Assembly (NCBI GenBank): GCA_025331565.1 | Contig: JAFREQ010000030.1 | Location: 7,810,501-7,874,500, forward strand | Direction: 5' to 3' | DNA length: 64,000 nt | From: Holacanthus passer | Taxonomy: Eukaryota > Chordata > Actinopteri > Pomacanthidae | Shown: positions 23,100 through 35,159 of the stretch, in pieces | Layout of the letters: each line of letters opens with the position of its first letter | Numbering within the stretch: position 1 is the stretch's first letter | Translations under genes and position numbers: made by a program | Notes under the pieces: model-generated | What the model was told of the DNA's origin: nothing | Database searches by the model: none | What the model saw: only the letters and a program-made list of their open reading frames with translations

Positions 23100-23680
23100 T
23101 TCCTGGACAACCCCTCTCACCCTGTCCACGATGAGCTGTGGCAGATGAGCAGCTCTTTCAGCCAGCACATCATTCCACCAAGGTGCAGAACTGAGTGTTT
23201 CAGGTGCTCCTTTGTGCCCACTGCCATCAGACTGTACAACAGCAGAGGACTGGCCTCAAACTCAACAGCCCAACAACATAATGACAGTGACACACGCACG
23301 CACACACACAGTGTCTGTCGTACTCAGGACACTACTCACTCTCCTTAATAATTCTGCTGCTGGTTTTTTCATTATGCTGCATTATCTTTCATATTGCACT
23401 ATCTACTTTTGCTGCTGTATTGAAATGTCACCTTATCCACTAAGTCACTTTAGATTCCACTTTGTACTAGTTGTATATACTTTTTTTTAACACTTTGTCC
23501 TAGTTGTATATACCTTTTGTATATACCTTTTTTATATTTATTATTATAGTATAAGTATATAAGTATTATTATATATACTTTATACTTTTATCTATTTGTA
23601 TGCTTGTGCTGCTGCAATGCCCAAATTTTCCCTACAGGGATCAATAAAGAATTATCTTATCTCATCTTATCTTATCTTAT
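23100..23680 (+). mobile_element. LINE ORF2 C-terminus with 3' UTR and TTATC tail
   Basis: The plus strand reads FLDNPSHPVHDELWQMSSSF, then PPRCRTECFRCSFVPTAIRL and YNSRGLAS, the C-terminus typical of teleost Rex/jockey-type LINEs (DxPSHPxxD, SFVPTAIRLYN). An AT-rich 3' UTR follows with AATGCCCAAATTTTCCCTAC and GATCAATAAAGAATTATC, ending in TTATC units at 23651-23680. The copy is 5'-truncated with only about 55 codons left. CA repeats around 23290-23320 interrupt the end of the ORF. Confidence 0.75.
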
Positions 23681-26600
23681 GTGGTTTCACAATATGTTGC
23701 TGTAAAACAAGAGCAAAACCAATCAATCCTGAACACATCTTGACAAATGTGATATCTATTTTACTAACTCAATTTCTCAGTATGTTGATTACAGGGCATG
23801 TAATGCACCGTGGTGACCATGTGCCCTTTGAGCTTTATTTTACCGTACCTGCAAGCACCACCGACATCAGAGCCAAGCAGTTAGACCCCTCATTGATGTA
23901 AGGTCATGTCTCACATTCATTTTATTCTTTTTTTTTTTTTTTCAGGAGAATTTTATGCCTTTATTAGATAAAGTAGAGAGATGACAGGGAACTGGCAAAC
24001 ATGCTTTTAATTTGCTATAGAGTTGGCCTCAAGTAACCCAGTCCTGAGCTTGTGATGTGCAATTGGTTTGGCTGTTGATGGAAGGAATTGTCATTGCTTC
24101 CAAAGTGTGCCATTTTTGACTTTGGGGTTTTTTACTTACCTCTCTGTTGACATGCTTTTCATTCGCAGTTGAGGTACTCTTTGGCAATTTCTGTCTTTGG
24201 TCTTGGCTGAGTAAGCTGTGAACTGACCTCTCATTGCCTGTATTTGATCAGCATTTATGACCCTGTAAAAGCAGTCCCTTAATATTTTTCAGCTACTCAA
24301 ACCAGAAAGAACCTACAGTGTTTTGCGTGTTGTTCATATACTATTGATAATCATAACTCTTTTCAAGAATGCCTTGCTCATGAGGTATTCTTGAACTTAA
24401 TTAGATGGTCTCAAAGCTTATCAGAGAGCAGCACACAATAGAAAGTGCCTAGTTTTGAAAAAAAAAAATAATACCCTAAAAGTAAGTGTTGGTCACAAAC
24501 ATTAAAACACTTACACTACAGTCGTAGAGTAGTCAAATATACTATGTGTTTTAATATCATTCTGGTTTTACCACTCTATAGTTGCATGCCTCATGACTAA
24601 TTGGCAGTGATATTGTAATGAGTCAGCGCAGGCACTTCTTTCAAGGCTCCTGAAAACCAAGAATATAAATAGCCGTGGTTTGTTTCACTTTTTCACTTTG
24701 ACATCATTGATTCTTTTTAGCGTATAGGTGGCTGTTTGCTGACCACTACATTATAGCGTCCAGTTATTACCACAATTACATAACAATAACAATAGTTATA
24801 GTAAATACTATAATAAGGGAAAGGGAATTGTTTTCTGTTTGTCTTCTGAATACTAAAATAATGATTGACTAGTAACAATAGCTTTCCCACCTTTCTCATT
24901 CCCTGCTACATCACTTGCCATGGACCTCTTCCCACATGTCCCCTCCCAGCAATACAACTGCTATCCCAATCTAATATATCTGAACACAACATTACATTTG
25001 CTAAATTTGCGAGGGTATGAATTAATGATGTCTCCCACAAGCTGTTTAAATGGTTGACTGTCACTATCTCTGACAGCATGCTGTAAACAGCCAAGTTGTA
25101 GAGTGTTGGCAATTGGATCAATCCCCTCTATGAGAGAGATTTATGACCTTAAGGCTGCACTATCATAGTTTATAGAAAGAAGTGTTCTGCAATGATAGGC
25201 ATTTTCACACAAGGTCTGAAACTCTAGCTTTTTTATTTTCTGGCAAAGTTTTAGTGATATGTAAATACTGAAAAAGCATACAAACATCAAACACTTAAAC
25301 TTTGTTAGAGTTCCAGGTGCAGATTTCAGGTGGGGCTGGGAACAGGTGAAACTAACAGCAGGCTGCATGCTTTAGTTTGATAACATATGTAGATTATATT
25401 TTTATCCCTCAAAAGGTCAATTCAATGCTGTTCTCTAAAGTGTATACTAAGATACCAAGATTTATGTCAGGCATAAAGGTGTTAAGTCACTCTTCACAAA
25501 CTAACAAGGCAAATAAATAGAGCTGAAGAGTGATTTCCCTCCATTGCATCACTAAGTGTAAGCCTCTCTTGGTGGAAAATGGAGGAACGATCAGTACTGA
25601 TGCCATGTGATTACATAGATACAGTGGCTGAATGACAGAAAGTTACTGAACATAACAGGTGAATATAGACCTTTGGAAATGTCGAGGTATGTTCATCAAA
25701 GACTGGCTAAGATTGCAGAGGCCAGTCAAAGAGGAGAGTAACAAAGAAGGTTTGAAATGTTAACGTTACAACTCATAATTTGAACACGTCTAACCATTTT
25801 CATGCTAAAAATGACAACTTTAAGTCTCACCCCCCAATCCTCAGATGAGTAATTATATTATTGCTCGTCAGAGAGGAGAGAAAGGATGTTAAGCTTGAGG
25901 AGAGACAGAACACTAAGCGTGTGCCTCTGGACTGAAGTAGAAAGGCAGTTGCTCTCTGCTCAGGCATAGGTGGAGGTCTGTGTACTACATCACCACACAA
26001 AAGCTTGATGAAGCCACTGCAGCAAAGAGACAATTTCAAAAAATTCAAATCATAACAAAACACTGAATTAGATGTCTACAGAGTTTCCAAAACCTAGTAC
26101 AGATACACATTTAATGTTGGAGTATCAACCTATAATATTTGAAAAAGAAATGAACAAATGACAAATGCTGGCATTGTCTTTCAACTGTGCATGTGGAACT
26201 GAATATCAGCTTCCTTGTGGCCTGGTGTTTTTCTCCTCTGATAACAATCTTTGTATTACGTGCTGTATTACATTCACATGAAATGTCAGGTGGTGATGGG
26301 AAAGATGCTACTTGCAAGTACCAAGCTCATGATCTTGATGTGCACAGTGAATGTTAGAGAGTGTTGAGTGCTTGGGAGTTATTATTATTATTAGAAGCAG
26401 GAATTATTATTATAATTTTCACCTCCTGTAGAGGGGTGTAACAATACAAATATGAGAACCACTGCCTTCAACAAACGTACTTTGGCACTGCTGACAGTAT
26501 GAACATACTGTATGTGCATACACTTTATGAAACAAAATGAGTAAGTTGTCCAACTACTAGGGTAGATATTGGGAATTCATTTTCCTTGTTGCCTTTCTGT

Positions 26601-27019
26601 CTGTATTTGGTCTCTTAGTGCTCCAATGCCCCACCAACTGTGAAATCAAACACTCCATGAGAACATCATTCATGTGTGGCTCACTAGGTGGCTTCCCATT
26701 GGCCCGCTGTGTCCCTAGGTGCTTTGTCATTGAGTCCCTTTACCTCCAGGCTGTTGTTTTGCAGAAACCCCTTGGAATCCCAGTTAAAGACAGTATACAC
26801 ATAGATACACACTCAATGAAGAGTATAGAGTATCTTTATGTGCATGAATGTGTGGTCTCTGTTGGGTCCCAAAGATTTGTTACATGTTGGAATAAATCTA
26901 AGACCTCTGAAAGTCTCAAATTTAAATGCAGCAGCAGTTTTAAAGTGGACTTACTTTCTTTGGGAAAATGCACTGTGACCAAGGTCCTATCAGACTTGAA
27001 CTTTGCCTTAAGGCACTGG
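23681..27019. other. Long intergenic stretch, no gene recognised
   Basis: A T-rich run lies at 23925-23943. At 24620-24690, TGAGTCAGCGCA (AP-1/Maf-like) stands about 50 bp before AATATAAATAGCC, a chance-compatible regulatory pairing. A plus-strand open frame of 140 codons (26618-27040) has no domain, and its end overlaps a dispersed repeat. Nothing else supported. Confidence 0.4.
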
Positions 27020-27122
27020 TTGTTGTTCTCTCCTGGCTAGGTCCTTGCTTGTGTTGTTTCAACTCTCAGATGTACGTCGCTTTGGATATCGTCTGCTAAA
27101 TTGAATTGTAGAATTGTAGAAT
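27020..27122 (+). repeat. Teleost short repeat end (CGCTTTGGAT...GTCTGCTAAAT type)
   Basis: Contains CAGATGTACGTCGCTTTGGA, then TATCGTCTGCTAAATTGAA and ends in GAATTGTAGAATTGTAGAAT. The pair TCGCTTTGGATAAAAGCGTC and TGCTAAATGA is a terminus found in large numbers in teleosts; this copy has lost the AAAAG part. Confidence 0.6.
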
Positions 27123-27216
27123 GTGGTTAGAGTTGTGAGACCCCAAGGAGCTGGAAGTGTAGCCCCACCTCTTTCACCCTGTCACTGGTTGCATCTAAAT
27201 TGTTTGCATCCACAAC
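27123..27216. other. Short spacer between repeats
   Basis: Nothing recognised. Confidence 0.4.
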
Positions 27217-27218
27217 TG

Positions 27219-27253
<35 letters not shown>

Positions 27254-27271
27254 GATATAGATATATATACA
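27217..27271. repeat. (GT)n(AT)n(GATATA)n compound microsatellite
   Basis: GT units pass into AT units and then GATATA units. Confidence 0.9.
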
Positions 27272-27764
27272 AAATTTGGAACATTCAGCTTTAGGTTGAT
27301 ATTTATGGAGATATGCACACAAGCAATGACTTTTTTCAGCTGTTAAGTGCAGTATTACAGCAATATTGGAAATAATCATTCATTACACCACATTGTACTG
27401 GAGTGAACAACAATAACAAAAGATAGTTTCACCAGTTATAAAGAACACACAACTTGCTTATTAATCCCTTCTTAATCACAAAGATCTATTTACAGGACAC
27501 ACACAAGGTATTTTTTCTTTCACTAGTTAATGTCAGAACAATGTCATTGATCTGCACCACTTTTCTCTCTTCATCATACAATGTGGATACACACTGACTA
27601 CACACCCTTGTCACACATTGTCTACATGAATGGCCGTTGACAAACCCACACACACACACACGGTGGTATCATAAATTGCCTGAGAAGTAATGATGGTCCT
27701 AACGGAGGGCCCATTGATTAAATCATTACACCACTAATTGACTGGAGGCATTGATCTGAGCTCG

Positions 27765-27765
<1 letters not shown>
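27272..27765. other. Intergenic DNA with a TAAT-rich end
   Basis: A short (CA)n lies at 27647-27661. The segment 27690-27755 has homeodomain-like words (GATTAAATCATTA, CTAATTGAC) and looks non-repetitive. No gene seen. Confidence 0.4.
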
Positions 27766-27814
<49 letters not shown>

Positions 27815-27969
27815 CTTTAAACACAGCACAAAACAGGACAGACAGCATATTTTGTGTTTTGAACTGTGTTTGTATACATACTCAAACACATACTCTCCAT
27901 ATGTCTTCGTTCTTATGTGACCTTTTTTAAAAAAAATCTTTTTCACACATACACACACACACACACACA
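27766..27969. repeat. Two (CA)n microsatellites
   Basis: A nearly pure CA run occupies 27766-27811 and a second lies at 27948-27969, separated by unrelated AT-rich sequence. Confidence 0.9.
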
Positions 27970-28030
27970 TTCACATACAGGTCAGTCATACGGATGAGAA
28001 AAAACACTGGAGCCTTGAGACGCATCACAG

Positions 28031-28330
28031 TTTAACATTCATTAATGCTTAATGAAGACAGTGAAAATGATTGATTAGAATTTTATTAACTGCTCCATGG
28101 AAGGTGAGAATGGCCTTTTGTTAGCTGATTGGACTGTAGTAAGTACATAATTGGATCGGGGGTATATACACTTCTCTCAGCCCAGGATCTGAAAGTGATT
28201 AAATGTAGTTTCTGTTAAAGAGATTTAGCCTCAATTAAACATTCTGTTGCTCTTTTCAAGGCTGCCTCATCACACTTTCAGCCTTCAAATCATAAAGCTG
28301 TTTACTCACAGAATATTCAGATCTATTGAT
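28031..28330. promoter_or_regulatory. Candidate conserved non-coding element (homeodomain-word rich)
   Basis: The stretch is free of recognised repeats and dense in TAAT-core words: CATTCATTAATGCTTAATGA (28037-28056), GATTGATTAGAATTT and CTCAATTAAAC (28231-28241), with a CTTTTCAAGG word. Such composition is typical of developmental enhancers, but no alignment could be made, so the call is inference. No reading frame. Confidence 0.25.
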
Positions 28331-28929
28331 TTTGAGTTTCTGTATTATATTTTTGGTACATCCAGTGTAAAAATCTATCTAATTGCTGTTGTAGTTTTCA
28401 CTATAATTTTATTTGTGATTTTGTGACCAACTACAAGTTTTCCCTTGGCATATTTTGTAACTTTTGTAACAGGTCATTAAAGTAACACTCAAAATGCTCT
28501 TTACAATGAATAGTATTTAATTTAGCACTGAATAGTTTCAGTGGTTGACAATTAACTTGTAACTTCTGACTCATCGTTGTCATTATTATTCTTGATGTTT
28601 CTACAAAGCCATTTGAAAAGCCATTCCAAGTTTGACATTTAACAAGTTTTCATGCATATGTCCATACAGACACATACACATATAAGCTCATTTACAATCA
28701 GTACAAGGTAAATTTCACATTGTCTGTCACAGCTCTGTGGGAAGAAAAAGACCTAAGAAACCAAGGTTAATTTACAGTACACAGTGTGTTGTAAATAACC
28801 ATTAATTAACCTGTGTTAAGAACACATTCACAATGCATGCGCTTACACTGGTGAAACAAGGATACATAACACACACATGAAGGAACAAAGACTGAAAAAC
28901 ACACTTTTTAACACAATAACAAGCACACC
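28331..28929. other. Intergenic DNA, AT-rich
   Basis: No gene or repeat family recognised. Confidence 0.45.
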
Positions 28930-29100
28930 TGTTGATGCTCTTGTGTGACTCCTAGTTTGGACCAACGGTGCTTCGAGCCACACGGCAGGTGGCCAATTAG
29001 CAGCAGCCTGAGGCGGAACCTCCTGCTGCGGTTATAGCTCCTGACCAATTAGAGGCCCTGATTTATACCAGCAATAACTCTGTCCTCACACTGCTGCACA
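28930..29100. promoter_or_regulatory. Candidate conserved non-coding element with paired CCAATTA words
   Basis: A GC-balanced island in AT-rich DNA contains GTGGCCAATTAGCAGCAGCC (28988-29007) and CTGACCAATTAGAGGCCCTG (29041-29060), two GACCAATTAG/GGCCAATTAG sites 53 bp apart in the same orientation, around GGCGGAACCTCCTGC. It is not a repeat I know. Function is inferred only from composition and the paired motif. Confidence 0.3.
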
Positions 29101-29351
29101 CACAATGTGTACACTGTGGGCTCTCACACACTGCTATATATTGTGAGGAACAGTATATACATGCAGAACAAAAGAGACATAAGCATAACGGTAATTGCAC
29201 AAGCTAACACAAATGCAGCCCCCCTATATGTGCTACAATAATCAGCAATTAGAGCCTTTATCAGGATCGGCCATATCTCAGAACAGCCAACTGTTGCTGC
29301 ATCAGCAGGGCCAAAGTTTTTTTTTTTTAAGCATGCACTCTCATGTGCACA
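29101..29351. other. Intergenic DNA with CA words
   Basis: No gene seen. A poly-T run lies at 29319-29328, and the short CA run just after 29347 opens the next repeat. Confidence 0.4.
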
Positions 29352-29555
29352 CACACATACTTCTACTTGGACTGCTATACTTGTGAGGACCCTCATTGAC
29401 ATCCCTCATCATTGCAGTCTCTTGTCCCTTACCCCAGCCGTAGCCATCTAATTCTAACCTAAGCCTTAAAACCAAGTCTGAACCTTCAAACAACCCTTTG
29501 AAGTTGTGAGGACCAGCCCAAATGTCCTCACTTTCCAAAAATGTTGATCCCTGGC
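29352..29555 (+). repeat. CA-flanked teleost dispersed repeat, copy 2
   Basis: Same block order as 9100-9357: GCTATACTTGTGAGGACCCT, TTGACATCCCTCATCATTGC, a CCTTACCCCAGCC segment, AAAACCAAGTCTGAACCTTC, GTTGTGAGGACCAGCCCAAA, TGTCCTCACTTTCCAAAAAT. A short CA run precedes it. No coding sequence. Confidence 0.65.
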
Positions 29556-29707
29556 CCCCTCTACATGCCAAAGTCTCCTTGGGCAAGATACTGAATCCCA
29601 AATTGCTCCCAATGGCTGTGTCATCAGTGTGTGTGTGTGTGAATGGCTATGTCTTCAGATTAGCAGGTGGCATCTTACATGGTAGTCATGGTAGACACAC
29701 TGTATAA

Positions 29708-29766
<59 letters not shown>

Positions 29767-29830
29767 AGTGATTGCTGGCTTTTGTTGCAAAGTGCTTTAC
29801 TAGAAAAGACTAGAAAAGCAGCACTACACA
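29556..29830 (+). repeat. Teleost short repeat with internal (GT)n expansion
   Basis: Contains CTCCTTGGGCAAGATACTGA, ATCCCAAATTGCTCCCAATG, GCTGTGTCATCAGTGTG and GCAGGTGGCATCTTACATGG, then a (GT)n array (29709-29762), then TTGCAAAGTGCTTTACTAGA. This order (TTGGGCAAGACACTGAACCC, GGCAGGTGGCACCTT, GTAAAGCGCTTTGAGT, AGAAAAGCGCTATATAA) is a very common teleost repeat. A fragment (GGGCAAGATACTGAACCC) recurs at 55174-55191. Confidence 0.6.
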
Positions 29831-30350
29831 TACTATATATTCATATCAACTCTAACAGATATTTCCATTCTGGGTCCAGTTCCAATTTGGAAAAATACCC
29901 CGATTCACTAAGCCCCAGTGTCAATAGTACTATTGTACTATAGTACCATACTATAGTACTTGCTCTAAAGAGCAATGTAGGAACATTCACTCAACATTAG
30001 CAGTTTTGGCTGCTGACCGTTGCTTTAATTAGTTGAAATGACCAACTAACTAGCATGACTTTATTCTGTTGTATTGCTAATGTCAGTGCTGACTATAACA
30101 ACACTACATGATTCCAAAGTATCATCGTGTCACATAAAATTCAGGAGTTGGGAACTCCCACTTAAACTTTGATGCAGAACTATTAAGTTGGTAAGTTTAA
30201 AATATTCATATACTTAAGACTTTTAGACAAATTTTAACTGAAACTTTGAATTTTATTTACTTATAAAATACTCGCAAATGTTGAAAGCTTTGGATTTAAT
30301 AAGTGGATCCCTGGATTCTAATTTCTTATAATGCAATTGAAACCCAACCC
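29792..30350. repeat. Direct duplication, copy 1 (559 bp)
   Basis: Aligns with 34065-34512 in the same orientation, from GTGCTTTACTAGAAAAG to GCAATTGAAACCCAACCC. Shared blocks include AACATTAGCAGTTTTGGCTG, AGTTGAAATGACCAACTAAC, CAACACTACATGATTCCAAA and TACTTAAGACTTTTAGACAA. This copy has an extra block around 29856-29886 and about 60 bp extra around 30124-30200. It includes the near-palindrome ACTATAGTACCATACTATAG (29938-29957). The start overlaps the tail of the short repeat before it, so that repeat was part of the duplicated unit. Confidence 0.85.
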
Positions 30351-32629
30351 TAAGGGACTGTTTACAATGGAAAAGGTTCAAATCAAGAATGTCAAGAAAT
30401 TTCATGGTAAGCTACCCACATTACTTACATTTTATCCAGTCGATATTTTGCCCTAAGAATGGCACTCCTAGAAAGGTTAGGGGGTCACCAAAGATATTAG
30501 AGTCATGTTGTGGGGCCATGAATATTCACAGCACTTGACTTCATATTACACGTTTGTTTGTTGTACCAGACGAACGGTCATGGCTGTGAATGTCTATAGC
30601 AAATTTCAAACAATCTCACCAGTGTTGGACAGACTGATATTGTCAGACAGTGGGCCTGCTGTTAGCAGGTCAATAAACAAACAAACTAAGCATTTAAAAA
30701 ATTAATTAAATTATTTATTAATTGATGAAAAACGACAACAGCAAACTGCGGACGCCATTACCAAGCAACCAGTAATCAAGCAAAAGCAGCCGGTGTCCAC
30801 TTTGTGCGTCAGTAAGTGGTTCCGTTAAGTGATGGCAACCAAAACTGGCCCTGTTATTTTGCAAAGTACTGGCACCAATCAGAGTTAAGACAAGCTTCTC
30901 ATTAGGACTCTTAAGACAGCCTTCCTTCGGACATAACAGTCACCCTGGGTGATCATATTGCATTCAGATAGAGCAAAACTGCATCATATTACACCCTATA
31001 AAAACCCTTTTGAACAGACTTACACAGTGACAAGGACAATACCCTTACTTTGACTTAACTGCTGATTATTTTCAGCCAAACCCAAATTACAGGTAAAAGT
31101 GAGATGATGTCTTTTGGTTAACTGCTACTGAATTTCCAATGATAATGCTCACTAATGCTCACTTGAAAATTCAATATGGCATTGAAAGGGGCAACAAAAT
31201 AAAGTGCTGCGGTGTTATAGAAATGGAGCCTCATCTCTTCAGCTACTTGAAAAAAGTAATGTAGCACAACCTCTGCCACTAACAGGGTGCACAGAACAAA
31301 CAGGCAACCTCAGGAAAAGGGAAAATTCTGCATCATGTAAAAGCAAAGAAAAGTAAAAACCAACCAGCATGTGGCCTTCAGGAGATTTGGCAGAAAATGA
31401 AGTTGCGTGATTCATTTCCAGTCACACTGGCACTCAGATCACTTACAAAGATGTTTTCTCCTAGTATTATCAAATCACCTTTGATGCTGCTGAAAAGCAA
31501 ATTAATACTGGAGTCTGAGGGAGAAGATTACTGACATGGTTGCTCCGGTTGAGAAGAAAGTTGTGGAAAAGGTAAAGTTATAATTGTAATTACCCAGTTT
31601 AGCCTGGAGAAATGAGTCAAACCCACATAAACAAGAGACTCATGCAGTCATACAATCAAATTTAAAAGCACTGTGTCTGCAATCTACATATAGTCTTTAA
31701 ACTGTGAGCTTTGACAAAAGACAGCTTCGTTTTTTACCTTGTCACATAAACAACATACATTTATGAATCAACCTTAGTGAAAAAAATGTAACATACTATG
31801 TGATCACAATCAGATCACCATATGCAGAGGACTCAGGCTAGACAAACATTGCTTTGGTTGAGGCTTGAGATTGTTTGTGATTGTTGTGATGGGGCAAAAG
31901 AACTGCTGTCAATATATGTAACTGTGTGTGTGCTTGAATAGCAGTGTTGTATAGTGACTATATTACTTACATTATTGGCCAGCATTTGAGAATAAAGGAA
32001 TTAACACTCCCAAGATATTACATCTATTGTTATCTATCACTGCCTAGTGCCTCCTCCGAACAGTGACACTGAATTCCTCAACTTTTCATCGTAATGATTA
32101 GCCATCTTCTCATCAACTTTTGGAACTATTCCACCTACTCTGATTTCACATTTTCAAAACAATCATACTTTTAATTAATAACAAAAGTGTAATGCATTTA
32201 AGTAACAAGTGTGTAAAATGGAAGAAAATAGACTTAGCGTAAAATGATGCTTGGGGTTGTACGTATGCACATATAGCATAAGTGAAATGAGTGTGTCTAT
32301 TCCATCACATGCATGTGAGACTGATAACTGAAAAACACTCTTTCTCTCTAGACACATCTGTGTTTAGTGTTTGTTCATTTCTAGGCATGAAAATACAACC
32401 AACAGGTGACAACAGCTGAAGCAGCTAATTTTTCTGCTACATGAATTGACATTGATGTACCTGCTGACCTGCTGGCCTCTTGAACACATCAGTCCACCTG
32501 AGAGAGAGATGCAGAAGACACTTTTGAAGTGGTAAATTTGCCAGCTGTCCTCTGGCATGCTGCTGGCTTTACTTGCTATTTTATTAAAGGATACAGCAGC
32601 AACCACTGTCCTGTGCAGAACCACAAGCT
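30351..32629. other. Intergenic DNA, no gene recognised
   Basis: AT-rich unique-looking sequence. Only short open frames without motifs. Confidence 0.45.
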
Positions 32630-32697
32630 GTGTGTGTATGTGTGTGTTTGTTTGTGTGCGTACAGACAGAATGAGAGTCGTATAATCAGTGTTCACT

Positions 32698-32733
<36 letters not shown>

Positions 32734-32893
32734 TGAGAGTGTGTGATTGTGTCTTAGTCTGCTTTAATTCTAAATAACACCTGGGTCCCTGCCATTCCAA
32801 GATGAGCCCTAAGCCCTGGGATGAAATGCAGCCGAGCATGTCTATATACATGCGCACACACACGCACACACACACACACACACACACATACAC
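32630..32893. repeat. GT and CA microsatellite group
   Basis: Short GT-rich runs at 32630-32660, a pure (TG)n run at 32700-32731, and (CA)n at 32854-32889 with a few interruptions. The opposite-strand runs 120 bp apart could pair as a long hairpin. Confidence 0.85.
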
Positions 32894-33839
32894 ACACGCA
32901 TAATCACACAGAGCGGCCTCCTTGTGTGAACACATGCATAATGGGACACTGACACACTCTCATACATACAACCAGAGAAACAAAAAGTCTCCACCAGACA
33001 CACACACAAAGAACAGAGGCAGGTAGCCTGCCTGCCTGCCATGCCAAGTAGAGGATTACAGTGCAAATCAGAGGCTTACCTGGAGAGAATGTAATGTAAA
33101 AACAGACAATACACCATGATGGCTATCTGGATACACACTAGGAGGGATGGTCAACATTTCATTGTCTGACTAACATGGACACAACTGCTGCAATGATGAG
33201 TTTCTAGATCTGTCATCTTTTCCATCACTAGAATCATTATACACTGTCACTAATGGTCTCAGCTGAGAAAAATAAACTCACTTTGTACAATAGCGTTTCA
33301 AATGCATATTCAGCACAGATTCTGGGACTTCTCCGCTGGCCTGAAAACAGCATTATGGTAAAACAAGAATTTGCTATATTAAGATTATTAGGCTGATGTC
33401 ATGCAACTACGTATGACTCATTAAGACTTCTGATTTAGTCTGTGCACTCCCTCGATAAAAAAATATTCTGTGTGCAACCAAAACAATAACAGCAGTAGTT
33501 CTGGGATGAAAAGACATACATAACTTATGTGTTTGTTCAAGAGTGCCATAACATTTATGATACAAAGAGTGAACACAAATTAGTTGGAAGTTCTGCTACT
33601 ACAGTAGTAGTAGATGAAGTGCAGCGGAATATATCTAAATGAAGAAAAGGTAGTGCAGTGATTTAAGCAGAATTGGTGCCTATGCTTAGCTTATAATGAA
33701 ATAATTATCTGATCTATAAAGTAACAGGTGCCAAAGGCTCTGACAGTGTTAGTAATCCCTTGTGCATGTCTAAGCATAATGTGATGCATGCATTTGTTAA
33801 TATGTATGTATTTTGGGAATAATTACATATTAATTCAGA

Positions 33840-33870
<31 letters not shown>

Positions 33871-34064
33871 GTGTATAGCACCTGCCAGCATTGGTCTTCT
33901 TTTAATACAGTCACTATTATTATTATTATTTACTTAATGTATTCTTGGAAATGGACATTGTCTGATATTGACCTGAAAAAGGCCATGGAAAGAACAGATC
34001 TCAAAATGAAAACATCTTTCAAACAGATGTCAATGTTATCATTAATCTGTGTTTGAGCTGCAAC
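32894..34064. other. Intergenic DNA with an (AC)n run
   Basis: A pure (AC)n array lies at 33840-33867 and a TAT triplet run at 33917-33930. A tandem AGTAGTAGTAG patch lies near 33603-33612. No gene seen. Confidence 0.5.
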
Positions 34065-34512
34065 GTGCTTTACTAGAAAAGCAGCACTATACATACTATA
34101 TATTCATATCAACTCCAAGTTGGAAAAATACCCTGATTCACTAAGCTCCAGTGTCAGTAGTACTATTGTACTATAGTACTATACTATATATAATTAATTA
34201 GGAAATATTTACTCAACATTAGCAGTTTTGGCTGCTGACTGTTGCTTTAATTAGTTGAAATGACCAACTAACTAGCATGACTTTATTCTGTTGTATTGCT
34301 AATGTCAGTGCTGACTATAACAACACTACATGATTCCAAAGTATCATATATATCATATATCATATATTCATATACTTAAGACTTTTAGACAAATTTTAAC
34401 TGAATCTTTGAATTTTGTTTACTTATAAATTACTTACAAATGTTGAAAGCTTTGGATTTGATAAGTGGAGCCCTGGATTCTAATTTGTTATAATGCAATT
34501 GAAACCCAACCC
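34065..34512. repeat. Direct duplication, copy 2 (448 bp)
   Basis: Partner of 29792-30350. It lacks the block between CATATCAACTC and TTGGAAAAATACCC, and has TATATATCATATATCATATA where copy 1 has longer unrelated sequence. Most other differences are single bases. Confidence 0.85.
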
Positions 34513-34604
34513 AATATTGTAAATAACTTGTGTTTGAGCCTTGAATTTGAAAAAGAGGAGTGAGGAACAGGAAACAAAAGGAGGATGGGATAGAGATAAA
34601 GGTA

Positions 34605-34754
34605 AAGAGAGAGAGAGAGAAAATGATAGAAAAGAGTGAAAGAGTGAGATTAGAGAGACAGAGGACATAGAGAGGAACAAGGAGGCTGAAAGCATGGTCT
34701 CTTGCTGATTTCCATTAACCTAACTCAGGAAAGAACAAATGTATGTAATGTGTG

Positions 34755-34789
<35 letters not shown>

Positions 34790-34865
34790 ATGACAGTATT
34801 GTGCCACCAACTGCTGTGATGCTGCATTTTAAACAGAGGCACTGTCAATAAGTAATGACTATCCC

Positions 34866-34904
<39 letters not shown>

Positions 34905-35078
34905 ACAAATGCACACACACAGAGATAGCTTCTAAAGCTGTCAGATGCACATTGTGAAGAGTGCTTGTTAAAACCAGAAAACTTGTAGCCCTCCTAGTTT
35001 GCTTGTTTGTGTAGATTTTTGTCATGGTAAGTTTTGTGACCGCAATAAAAGAGCGAGAGAGAGAGAGAGAGAGAGAGA
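34605..35078. repeat. Cluster of GA, GT and CA microsatellites
   Basis: (GA)n at 34607-34621, (GT)n at 34758-34788, (CA)n at 34870-34919 with a few interruptions, and (GA)n at 35054-35078. Open frames on the minus strand here are simple-sequence artefacts. Confidence 0.85.
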
Positions 35079-35159
35079 TTTCAGGAAGGCAAGGTACATG
35101 GAGAAGTGAAAAAAGGCTGATGGCCACAAATAAGCAGTATGGACTCAAATTAATATCAT

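Noticed and set aside
26618..27040. 140-codon plus-strand open frame as a host gene
   Set aside because: No domain or splice context, and its 3' end runs into a common teleost short repeat (27020-27122).
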